Source of the DNA: an uncultured Pelagibacteraceae bacterium
Lineage (GTDB): Bacteria > Pseudomonadota > Alphaproteobacteria > Pelagibacterales > Pelagibacteraceae
Assembly: GCA_902569055.1 (NCBI GenBank)
Contig: CACFSU010000010.1
Span: 1-37,261, forward strand
Reading direction: 5' to 3'
Length of the DNA stretch: 37,261 bases
Shown in pieces: positions 15,265 to 22,300 of this stretch (within the stretch, counting starts at the first letter, position 1; every line of letters starts with the position of its first letter). The position numbers were made by a program, and so were the translations under genes. The notes under the pieces were generated by a model. It was not told where the DNA came from. It made no database searches and saw nothing but the letters and a program-made list of their open reading frames with translations.

Positions 15265-15561
15265 ATGAAAAAAAAAGGTCACACCCCGATTACAAAGGTT
15301 AAAAATCCTGAACCAAATATTGAAAGTCCAGATTGGGTCATCTGGGCTGCTTGGGCAGATAGAATCACTTTTGAGGAAATAGAGGAAAAAACTGGAAACA
15401 CTGAGTCTCAAGTAATAAAAATAATGAGGAGATCTCTTAAACCATCTTCATTTAGATTGTGGAGGAAAAGAGTAAATCAGAAAAGTATAAAACATAGAAA
15501 AAAATTTGAATATTCAAGAAAACAAATTACTAGTAAAATTAAAAAAGGTGATTATCTATAG
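15265..15561 (+). CDS. TIGR03643 / DUF2805 family protein
   Basis: A 98-residue basic protein. The block VIWAAWADRITFEEIEEKTG followed by SQVIKIMRRSLKPSSFRLWRKRV is the hallmark of TIGR03643, a small family of unknown function with a helix-turn-helix-like arrangement (residues about 35-65). The C-terminal third is lysine/arginine-rich, consistent with nucleic-acid binding, but no function is proven. An AAGGA lies 4 bases before the ATG. It is 3 bases upstream of grxC, and the two form a plus-strand operon. Confidence 0.8.
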   Translation: MKKKGHTPITKVKNPEPNIESPDWVIWAAWADRITFEEIEEKTGNTESQVIKIMRRSLKPSSFRLWRKRVNQKSIKHRKKFEYSRKQITSKIKKGDYL

Positions 15562-15564
15562 ATC

Positions 15565-15819
15565 ATGAAAAATATTACAATTTATACTGGTCCTATGTGT
15601 AATTATTGTGAAGCAGCAAAAAAATTATTAACAAGAAATAATGCTATTTATAATGAAATTAATATAGCAACCGTAGATGGTGCGATGGATGAAATGATTA
15701 AAAAAGCTAATGGAAAAAGAACAATACCTCAAATATTTTTTGATGACTTGCATATAGGTGGTTATGATGAAGTCAGAGCTTTAGAAAAAGAGAATAAACT
15801 TCAAAATCTTTTGAAATAA
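15565..15819 (+). CDS. grxC: Glutaredoxin (GrxC type)
   Basis: An 84-residue dithiol glutaredoxin that reduces protein disulfides and glutathione mixed disulfides in the cytosol. The active site is C12-N-Y-C15 (CNYC instead of the usual CPYC), the cis-proline loop is T53-I54-P55 and the glutathione-binding GGYDE block is at 65-69. The length is normal for the family. From codon 31 to the stop the gene is duplicated, with divergence, in the broken copy at 17503-17667. The 3' half of this intact gene may therefore have arrived with the surface-protein cassette that follows. Confidence 0.92.
   Translation: MKNITIYTGPMCNYCEAAKKLLTRNNAIYNEINIATVDGAMDEMIKKANGKRTIPQIFFDDLHIGGYDEVRALEKENKLQNLLK
15655..15819 (+). 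repeat. Direct repeat, left copy: 3' half of grxC
   Basis: The last 55 codons (stop included) of grxC align without gaps to 17503-17667. By hand count 27 of 165 bases differ (about 84% identity); 22 codons differ, 15 of them synonymously. The two copies are in the same orientation with starts 1848 bases apart, and enclose the inverse-autotransporter cassette. Confidence 0.9.
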
Positions 15820-16590
15820 TTATTTAATTGAAATGGTTACAACAGGTTCCATTGGTTCAAAGTTACACAGATTTGTTGTACCAATTTCAGTAGCTTGTAC
15901 TGCGCTAGAAGTTCCAAATGATATATCTATAGTTGGAGCTATTAATGCAACAGTATAAGGTGACTGCAATTTATAAACTAGAACATGATCAGAATCTGTA
16001 GACCCGTCAGCATGTTGTGTTTGATATGTTGAAGAACCTGTTCCTTGTGAGTAAGTTATTGTTACATCATCAGAAGTTGAAGAACAATCAGCAGCTGTAC
16101 AAATTGAAGCTTGATCATTTATTAAATAAGTAGTCATATCTGCTAAAGTTTGATTAGGATTCATTGCAGGTCTATGAGTATGTATTTCATTTCCTGCTGC
16201 AGCGTGACCTCCAGGGTAACCAGAAGTTTCTGCATAAGTTTGACAGTCTGTTGCTATACCTGCAACTGAAATATCAGCTCGAATAGTAAATTTTCTACTT
16301 ATAGTTACTCTCATATGTGTGTAAGTCGTACCTAATGGTAACAAGGCTACATCACCATATGTAGCAGCCTCCGCCCCTGCATCCACAGAAGCAATATCAA
16401 TTTCTTGTTCTCTATCTGCTAATACTACCGAACCTTCACAATTGTCTACTCCTGTACTGCTTTCACAGAGTTCAACTTTTTTCATTGTAACTTTATAAAC
16501 TGTAGCAGCCCCAGTCTCCGCATCAAGATTGGAATTAATGCTTAAAAATAAAAATATACTAAAAAAAAATTTTATTAATTTAATTTTCAT
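15820..16590 (-). CDS. Secreted protein of unknown function, partner of the inverse-autotransporter barrel
   Basis: A 256-residue exported protein I cannot assign to a family. A signal peptide covers about residues 1-24 (ends NLDA). The mature part is rich in Thr, Ser, Ala and Asp, beta-strand-like throughout, with six cysteines (42, 51, 116, 164, 169, 242) that could form three disulfides, and a His-containing stretch EIHTHRP near 135-141. The segment LLPLGTTYTHMRVTISRKF vaguely recalls DUF4382-like beta-sandwiches, which is weak evidence. Its ATG overlaps the stop of the barrel gene by one base (TAATG), so the two are translated together. Its stop lies directly against the grxC stop, on the opposite strand. 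It may be a surface or periplasmic passenger working with the barrel protein (inference). Confidence 0.65.
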   Translation of the reverse strand: MKIKLIKFFFSIFLFLSINSNLDAETGAATVYKVTMKKVELCESSTGVDNCEGSVVLADREQEIDIASVDAGAEAATYGDVALLPLGTTYTHMRVTISRKFTIRADISVAGIATDCQTYAETSGYPGGHAAAGNEIHTHRPAMNPNQTLADMTTYLINDQASICTAADCSSTSDDVTITYSQGTGSSTYQTQHADGSTDSDHVLVYKLQSPYTVALIAPTIDISFGTSSAVQATEIGTTNLCNFEPMEPVVTISIK

Positions 16591-17453
16591 TAATCAGTCC
16601 TAGAAATTGTTGCTGATCCTTTAAATTCAATCATAATTTTATTATTTCTTTTAACTTTGCTCAATAATTCATCTGTCATATCTTTTTTTTCTTTCCAAGC
16701 AGCTTCACTAATACCATCCTTAGCGGTAGGACCATCATTTCTTGGAGGATGTACAAATCTAAATTTTGCATACCATTCATCTTCCAAACCTTTTTTGCTT
16801 TTATCATCGTAAGCTAGTTCAAGATCTAATGACTTTGTTAAAATCATATCTGAGCCATATTTTGCACCCTTAATATCATCTCTCAAAACACCATCCCATT
16901 CATAATAATTAATAAATATTTTTGACCAATGAAGATATGGCACCTGACCAGCTAATCGGTATTCCCAACCGTCTAAAACCCTTTCATCTTGAGAGTCATG
17001 AAACCCCTGGTAAACGTTAGTATGAAAATCTAGTACTGAATTTCTTAATTCTAAACCAATACTTGCTCTTCTGTTTGTTTCACTAAAATCATTATCTATA
17101 AAAGCATTAAATCCTGCTAACGTATTATTGTCATTGGATAACTTTCTAATACCTAATCCAAAATTACCTATTATTTTTTCTTCATTAGCTTGTTCAGTAT
17201 TGAATAATGACAATTGTGTAAAAATATTTCCACTATCTAATTTCAATAATTCTCTAACAGCTAAAATACTATAATCAGGTTTAGAATTTTCTCTCAAATC
17301 TATGCTAGTTTCGGTATATCCTTCACCTGGAATTAGTCCACTAGTGTATTCTGAAATTTTTTCGGAAGCTTTATTTAAAGTACTTTCTAGAATATCTGCA
17401 TTAGATAATCTTGAAAATAATATAATAAATATAATTAATAAAATTTTTTTCAC
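16590..17453 (-). CDS. Inverse-autotransporter beta-barrel domain protein without passenger
   Basis: A 287-residue outer-membrane protein resembling the intimin/invasin beta-domain (IAT_beta). The start chosen is GTG at 17453, giving a signal peptide KKILLIIFIILFSRLSNA (residues 2-19); longer forms have no sensible N-terminus. Diagnostic blocks are NFGLGIRKL, GFNAFIDNDF, RRASIGLELR, DFHTNVYQGFHD, DGWEYRLAGQVPYLHW, IKGAKYGSDMILTKSLDLE and, after the barrel, LLSKVKRNNKIMIEFK, which normally threads out to the passenger. Here the protein stops about 9 residues later, so no passenger is attached. The next gene encodes a secreted protein and overlaps by one base. The region upstream of the GTG is the grxC remnant, so transcription may come from msrB or from a promoter inside the remnant. 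Confidence 0.8.
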   Translation of the reverse strand: MKKILLIIFIILFSRLSNADILESTLNKASEKISEYTSGLIPGEGYTETSIDLRENSKPDYSILAVRELLKLDSGNIFTQLSLFNTEQANEEKIIGNFGLGIRKLSNDNNTLAGFNAFIDNDFSETNRRASIGLELRNSVLDFHTNVYQGFHDSQDERVLDGWEYRLAGQVPYLHWSKIFINYYEWDGVLRDDIKGAKYGSDMILTKSLDLELAYDDKSKKGLEDEWYAKFRFVHPPRNDGPTAKDGISEAAWKEKKDMTDELLSKVKRNNKIMIEFKGSATISRTD

Positions 17454-17466
17454 TAAGTAAGAATAA

Positions 17467-17667
17467 TATTTAATTAAACAATTCTCAAGAATAAAATATA
17501 AAGAGATTAATATTGCAACTGTTGATGGCGAAATAGATGAAATGATTAAAAAGGCTAATGGAAAAAAAACTATACCGCAAATATTTTTCAATGATCAACA
17601 CATTGGTGGCTATGATGAAGTCAGAGCTTTAGAAAAAGAGAATAGGTTGCAAGATCTTTTAAAATAA
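17467..17667 (+). pseudogene. 5'-truncated glutaredoxin gene remnant
   Basis: The plus strand encodes the C-terminal half of a glutaredoxin in one open frame (from YKEINIATVDG through TIPQIFF, IGGYDEVRALEKEN to LLK, stop 17665-17667). Similarity to the intact grxC starts near its codon 28-31; the CxxC active site is missing and an in-frame TAA at 17464-17466 closes the frame upstream. It cannot make a working enzyme. Most codon differences from the intact copy are synonymous, so both halves diverged while still under selection. It ends 3 bases from the convergent msrB stop, which is probably the original grxC-msrB junction. Confidence 0.88.
17503..17667 (+). repeat. Direct repeat, right copy: 3' half of grxC
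   Basis: Right partner of the repeat at 15655-15819, same orientation, gap-free over 165 bases including the stop codon. The best-conserved part is the stretch coding GGYDEVRALEKEN, with one base difference. Confidence 0.9.
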
Positions 17668-17670
17668 AAA

Positions 17671-18042
17671 TTATTCTTTAGGTTTAAAAACTAAACAAAC
17701 TCCATTATTGCAGTATCTTTTACCTGTAGGTTGAGGTCCATCCTCAAAGATATGCCCATGATGAGCATCACAATTCTTACAATGATATTCTGTACGCGCA
17801 TAACCTATCAAATGATCAGTTTTTGTTTCAAAAACATCTGGTAATGACTCATAAAATGATGGCCAACCTGAACCACTTTCATATTTGGAGTTAGAGTCAA
17901 ATAATTTTATTCCACAATTTACACAATGATAACTGCCTTCTCTTTTCTCACTGTTTAAATCACTCGTACCTGGAAGTTCGGTCCCATCCTCAAACATTAC
18001 TAATTTTTGTTCTGCAGTAAGGTTTTGATTAATTTTTTTCAT
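17671..18042 (-). CDS. msrB: Peptide-methionine (R)-S-oxide reductase MsrB
   Basis: A 123-residue enzyme that reduces methionine-R-sulfoxide in proteins, with thioredoxin-type recycling. The catalytic cysteine is C111 in KRYCNNG; the structural zinc site is C40-x-x-C43 and C88-x-x-C91. The blocks SGSGWPSFYE and HHGHIFEDGPQPTGKRYC are family hallmarks. It is slightly short but complete. It follows the 2-hydroxyacid dehydrogenase by 3 bases, so it is in that operon, and converges on the glutaredoxin remnant. Redox-repair genes (grxC, msrB) were probably direct neighbours before the cassette came in. Confidence 0.93.
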   Translation of the reverse strand: MKKINQNLTAEQKLVMFEDGTELPGTSDLNSEKREGSYHCVNCGIKLFDSNSKYESGSGWPSFYESLPDVFETKTDHLIGYARTEYHCKNCDAHHGHIFEDGPQPTGKRYCNNGVCLVFKPKE

Positions 18043-18045
18043 ATC

Positions 18046-18996
18046 TTATTTAATTTCACGTATAGGTTTTTCGTTTACACAAGATTCTAAAGCTTCAATC
18101 ATTTGTGTATAATAAATACTATAATTTTCTGCAGTAACATAGCCTATGTGAGGAGTAAGTAGTGCATTAGGTAAAAATCTAAGTTTATTATTTTCTGGTA
18201 ATGGCTCTCTTTCATAAACATCAATCCCGGCACCAGCAATAACATTTGTAGATAATGCAATAATTAAATCATCCTCATTAATAATGGGTCCTCTAGAAGT
18301 ATTAATAATAAATGAAGTTTTTTTCATTTTATCCATTTCTTTTAAAGTAATACAATCTTTGTATCTATCTCCACCCTGAACATGAATAGATAAAAAATCT
18401 GAGACTTTTATTAAATCTTCTTTACTACAAGGAAGCACATCTAATTCTTTACAGGTATCTAAGTTAAGATTTTCACTCCATGCCATCACCTGCATACCAA
18501 AAGCTTTACCAATTTTAGCTACTTGTGATCCAACTTTACCAAGACCAATTAGACCTAAAATTTTTCCTTTAAGCTCTACTCCAATAGTTGTTTGCCAATA
18601 TCCTTGATACATGTTGTCTATTTCCTCTTTTAAATTTCTGGCTAGTCCTAATATTAAAGCCCAGGTTAACTCGGGCGTTGGATTGATATTACTGTCAGTC
18701 CCACAAACTATAATTTTCCTATTTTTAGCTGCTTCAAGATCTATTGATTTATTTCTTAGACCGCTTGTAATAATAAATTTTAATTTACTAAGATTGTTAA
18801 TTAAATTTTTAGTCATTTGAGTTCTTTCTCGCATAATTAATAAAGCCTCAAAATCTGCTAACTGTTCAAGAGCATCAGCTTCATCAGTAAACGGTTCACT
18901 AAAAATCTTAAATTCGTACTTTCCAGATAGCTTTTCTAAATCAACAAATTGTTGAGAGACATTTTGATAATCATCTAATATAGCAACTTTAAGCAT
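18046..18996 (-). CDS. D-isomer-specific 2-hydroxyacid dehydrogenase
   Basis: A 316-residue NAD(P)-dependent enzyme interconverting 2-oxoacids and D-2-hydroxyacids. The Rossmann motif GLGKVG is at 151-156. The catalytic triad is R235 (TSRGPI), E264 (YEREP) and H283 (TPHIGY). It is most like the phosphoglycerate dehydrogenase branch but lacks a C-terminal regulatory ACT domain, so a catabolic oxoacid role is as likely as serine synthesis. It overlaps the EamA permease gene by 8 bases, which itself abuts the D-amino-acid-dehydrogenase-like gene. A D-amino acid to oxoacid to hydroxyacid sequence is conceivable (inference). Confidence 0.88.
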   Translation of the reverse strand: MLKVAILDDYQNVSQQFVDLEKLSGKYEFKIFSEPFTDEADALEQLADFEALLIMRERTQMTKNLINNLSKLKFIITSGLRNKSIDLEAAKNRKIIVCGTDSNINPTPELTWALILGLARNLKEEIDNMYQGYWQTTIGVELKGKILGLIGLGKVGSQVAKIGKAFGMQVMAWSENLNLDTCKELDVLPCSKEDLIKVSDFLSIHVQGGDRYKDCITLKEMDKMKKTSFIINTSRGPIINEDDLIIALSTNVIAGAGIDVYEREPLPENNKLRFLPNALLTPHIGYVTAENYSIYYTQMIEALESCVNEKPIREIK

Positions 18997-19891
18997 TAAC
19001 TACTTTTTTATTTGATAGCATAATTCCACTTAAAATAAATAAACCTCCTAAAATATGATAAAACATAAATCTTTCATTAAATATTATCATAGCCATAATC
19101 GCACTTAATATTGGCATTAGATGTAAAAATATCCCAGATCTATTTGCTCCAATTAAAGATATTCCTTTTATCCATAATATAAAAGAAGCTAGACCTGGAA
19201 ATAAAACTACGTAACCCAAAATTAGTAAAAAAGGTATCTCTAAATTTACTCTAAAACCTATTTGATATTCTATAAAATAAATTGGAATTAAAAAAATTAA
19301 TCCGAAAGTTATAATTACTTCTAATAAACCTAACTGTGAAATTTGATATGTTTGTTTTTTAAGTAAAGCAGAATAAACGGCCCAAGAAAACATGGCAAAT
19401 ACCATTGTTATGTCACCTTTATTGAAATCTAAATTGACTAAAATTTCTAAGTTAGCTTTCGTAATAATTAATAAAACTCCTATAAAAGAAAACAATACTC
19501 CTAAAATTTGAAAAATATTAGTCTTTTCTATTTTTAATATAGAAGAAATAAATATTATCATAACTGGTATAGTTGAAATCATTAAAACACCACTTATAAC
19601 TTGGGTAAAGTTAAGGGAGTAGTAAACAATTGAATTAAATATTGTAATACTAGTAATACCTAAAATTAAAAATAATTTATAATTTTTAAATATATAATCT
19701 TTATTTTTTAATATTTCAGGAATCGTAAATGGAGCTAAAATCAACCAAGCAAAAAACCACCTATAAAAATTTAAAGTAAAAGGTGGAATCTCATAAAAGC
19801 TTGCAAACTTTCCAACAATAAAGTTGCCAGCCCAAAAAGTGACTGTTAAAAATAAATAAATATATGCAAAAAAATTTGAAGATTTTTTCAC
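18989..19891 (-). CDS. EamA/DMT family permease
   Basis: A 300-residue inner-membrane protein with about ten hydrophobic segments in two EamA repeats. The repeat starts FWAGNFIVGKFA in the first half and FSWAVYSALLKK in the second are typical of the drug/metabolite transporter superfamily. It starts at GTG directly after the stop of the upstream flavoprotein gene, and its 3' end overlaps the hydroxyacid dehydrogenase by 8 bases. Many members export amino acids or related metabolites; the substrate here is unknown. Confidence 0.87.
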   Translation of the reverse strand: MKKSSNFFAYIYLFLTVTFWAGNFIVGKFASFYEIPPFTLNFYRWFFAWLILAPFTIPEILKNKDYIFKNYKLFLILGITSITIFNSIVYYSLNFTQVISGVLMISTIPVMIIFISSILKIEKTNIFQILGVLFSFIGVLLIITKANLEILVNLDFNKGDITMVFAMFSWAVYSALLKKQTYQISQLGLLEVIITFGLIFLIPIYFIEYQIGFRVNLEIPFLLILGYVVLFPGLASFILWIKGISLIGANRSGIFLHLMPILSAIMAMIIFNERFMFYHILGGLFILSGIMLSNKKVVNA

Positions 19892-21127
19892 TTAATTAAA
19901 TCTTTGTGAACTATAAGGATCTAAATTTAAATTTGTGTTTTCTTCAGCTACCATTCTAGAAACTATCTTTCCAGAAATAGGACCTAAAGTCCATCCTAAA
20001 TGATGATGGCCAAAACAATAAAATACATTTTTATAATTTTTTGATGGACCCATCACTGGTAAAAAATCAGGTAAAGTGGGTCTAAAACCAAGCCATTCGT
20101 CCTCATGATTTGGTAAATCCCCCAACATATATTTTGCATTATTAATTAAATTTTTAATTCTTGATTTAGAAAGAGGATTATTTAATCCTCCAAACTCTAC
20201 AGTTCCTACAACTCTCAAACCTTGTTCCATAGGTGTAATTCCAAATCCCCTATTAGAGAAAATTACAGGTCTGCTTAAAAGATTATCACAATTTTTAAAA
20301 TGTACGTGATATCCTCTTTCAGTATCTAAAGGTATTTTTTCATTAAGTTTATCTGTTAGTTTTTTAGAAAATGCTCCACAAGCTATGATAATTTTATCAA
20401 ATTTATATTCTTTCAAATCACTTTTAAATATAGGTTTTTGATCATCAAACTTAATATCTTGAATATTAGATTTTTCAAATTTACCTCCTTTTTTTAAAAA
20501 TAATTCAAAGAATTTTAAAAGAATTTTTTTTGGATTTCTTGCGTGTCTTGCGTAAGGGTAATATACCCCACCATGATAAAAAGGTTTTATATTGGGTTCC
20601 AGATCATGTATCTCTTGTTTATTAACTAACTGTTGCTTAACTCCTAACTCATCTCTTACTTTTATTTCAAGTTCTCTACTTTTTAAATCTTTATCATTCC
20701 AAATATATAATATCCCCTTGTTTTCAACTAGACCTTCTAAATTTATCTCGTCAAATAATTCATCGTACGCAGGTAAGGCTAAATTTAAAATTTGATGCAT
20801 GTACTTTGCGGTATGCATCATTTTACTTTTAGTAGTATTTTTTATAAATTGAATAAACCAAGGTATCATTTTTGGCACATAATTCCATTTGAGAGCCAAA
20901 GGTCCTGTTGAATTTAAAAGCATAGCAGGTACATCTGCTAAAACATCGTATCTATTTAAAGACAAAGATGCATATGGTGAAAAATGTCCAGCATTACCAT
21001 ATGATGCTGTAGGACTACCTGGCTCGTTTCTATCAAAAATAGTCACTTCAAAACCTTTTTTTTGAAGGAATAGAGCATTCGAAATACCTTGTATACCTCC
21101 ACCAATAATTCCAATTTTGTTATCCAT
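19892..21127 (-). CDS. dadA: D-amino-acid dehydrogenase-like FAD oxidoreductase
   Basis: A 411-residue flavoprotein of the DAO family, closest in layout to DadA, which oxidatively deaminates D-amino acids and passes electrons to the respiratory chain at the inner membrane. The FAD motif GIIGGGIQG is at residues 6-14, the AGHFSPYA stretch follows near 46-53, and the C-terminal block FRPTLPDFLPVMGPS with FGHHHLGWTLGP is the DadA-type substrate/FAD closure. The length is normal. It is the first gene of the operon with the EamA permease, hydroxyacid dehydrogenase and msrB. An AGGGAAG about 10 bases upstream may be its ribosome site. Other N-methyl or imino acid oxidases of this family cannot be excluded. 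Confidence 0.8.
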   Translation of the reverse strand: MDNKIGIIGGGIQGISNALFLQKKGFEVTIFDRNEPGSPTASYGNAGHFSPYASLSLNRYDVLADVPAMLLNSTGPLALKWNYVPKMIPWFIQFIKNTTKSKMMHTAKYMHQILNLALPAYDELFDEINLEGLVENKGILYIWNDKDLKSRELEIKVRDELGVKQQLVNKQEIHDLEPNIKPFYHGGVYYPYARHARNPKKILLKFFELFLKKGGKFEKSNIQDIKFDDQKPIFKSDLKEYKFDKIIIACGAFSKKLTDKLNEKIPLDTERGYHVHFKNCDNLLSRPVIFSNRGFGITPMEQGLRVVGTVEFGGLNNPLSKSRIKNLINNAKYMLGDLPNHEDEWLGFRPTLPDFLPVMGPSKNYKNVFYCFGHHHLGWTLGPISGKIVSRMVAEENTNLNLDPYSSQRFN

Positions 21128-21175
21128 AAAAAAGTATACTTCCCTTTTTTTAAAAATTTAAGCGACAAATTATAC

Positions 21176-22300
21176 TTAGGCGATAGATTGATGGTTATGA
21201 ACTTTAGCACTCATAACAATCCCAAATCCAATCATAGTTGCTAGCATTGATGAACCTCCGTAAGACATTATTGGTAGAGGAGATCCTACAATTGGTAACA
21301 TTCCCAAGACCATAAACATATTAATTGTTACAAAAACAAAAATAGCTGAACCAAAACTATAACAAAATATTTTAGCAAAATAGCTTCTTGAAATAGTTCC
21401 AATCCAAATTACCCTGTAAATGACAACAACATAAACTAGTAAAAGGAGCAATGAGCCTAAGAAACCAAATTCTTCAGAAAATATAGTAAAAATAAAATCA
21501 GTATGCTTTTCAGGTAAAAATTCTAAATAACTTTGAGTTCCTTTTAAAAAACCTTTTCCTGTAAGTCCGCCTGATCCAACAGCAATTTTTGACTGAATAA
21601 TTTGATATCCTGCCCCTAAAGGATCTCTATCAGGATTTAAAAAGGTCAAAATTCTAAGTTTTTGGTATGGTTTTAAAAACGAAATTATAAAAGGAAGTGA
21701 AACAACCGAAATTAAAAATGAATAAAAAAAATATTTATGATTTAATCCAACAAACCATAAAACAATAATTCCACTTATTGAGATTAATATCGATGTTCCA
21801 AGGTCTGGTTGAATTATCACTAAACTCATTGGTACAAAAATAATTATCAATGATGTAATAATAGAATAAAATGAATTTACGTTTTCTAGTCTCATTCTAT
21901 GAAAATATTTTGCTAAACAAAGAATTATAGCTATCTTCATAAGCTCAGAAGGTTGAATATTTACAAAATACAAGTCCATCCATCTTTGTGAGCCAGATAC
22001 AGTGATTCCAAAGTTAATTGTCCATATCAACATTAGAACTAATATAAAATAAACTAAATAACTAAGTGAAAACCATAATCTGATATTTATTAAAGATATG
22101 ACCAACATTAATACGCTAAAAATTAGAAATTTTATAAAATGACTTTTAGTGTAAAAAAGAATCTGACCTCCATCTATAGAATACATTGTTGCGAAACTCA
22201 ATATTCCTAAAAATAAAATACAAAGCAACAATATAAAATCTAATTGTTTGATTTTTTTAAAAAAATTTATTTTATTTTCTAATCTATTATGAATATACAT
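21176..22300 (-). CDS. rodA: RodA, SEDS peptidoglycan glycosyltransferase of the elongasome
   Basis: A 374-residue polytopic SEDS protein that polymerises glycan strands during lateral growth with PBP2. The SEDS signature GVTVSGSQRWMD-like stretch (FGITVSGSQRWMDL, 97-110), IQPDLGTS (163-170), the loop GGLTGKG (244-250) and FLPEKHTDFIF with the catalytic-type aspartate D268 are present. It begins directly after the PBP2 stop codon (no gap) and is the last gene of the leuA-mre-mrd unit. No terminator hairpin is visible after it. Confidence 0.95.
   Translation of the reverse strand: MYIHNRLENKINFFKKIKQLDFILLLCILFLGILSFATMYSIDGGQILFYTKSHFIKFLIFSVLMLVISLINIRLWFSLSYLVYFILVLMLIWTINFGITVSGSQRWMDLYFVNIQPSELMKIAIILCLAKYFHRMRLENVNSFYSIITSLIIIFVPMSLVIIQPDLGTSILISISGIIVLWFVGLNHKYFFYSFLISVVSLPFIISFLKPYQKLRILTFLNPDRDPLGAGYQIIQSKIAVGSGGLTGKGFLKGTQSYLEFLPEKHTDFIFTIFSEEFGFLGSLLLLLVYVVVIYRVIWIGTISRSYFAKIFCYSFGSAIFVFVTINMFMVLGMLPIVGSPLPIMSYGGSSMLATMIGFGIVMSAKVHNHQSIA

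Noticed and set aside
17454-17591. A 46-residue N-terminal extension of the inverse-autotransporter barrel protein
   Set aside because: It is the antisense of the glutaredoxin remnant, contains no Met start of its own near a signal peptide, and the GTG at 17453 starts a perfect signal peptide.
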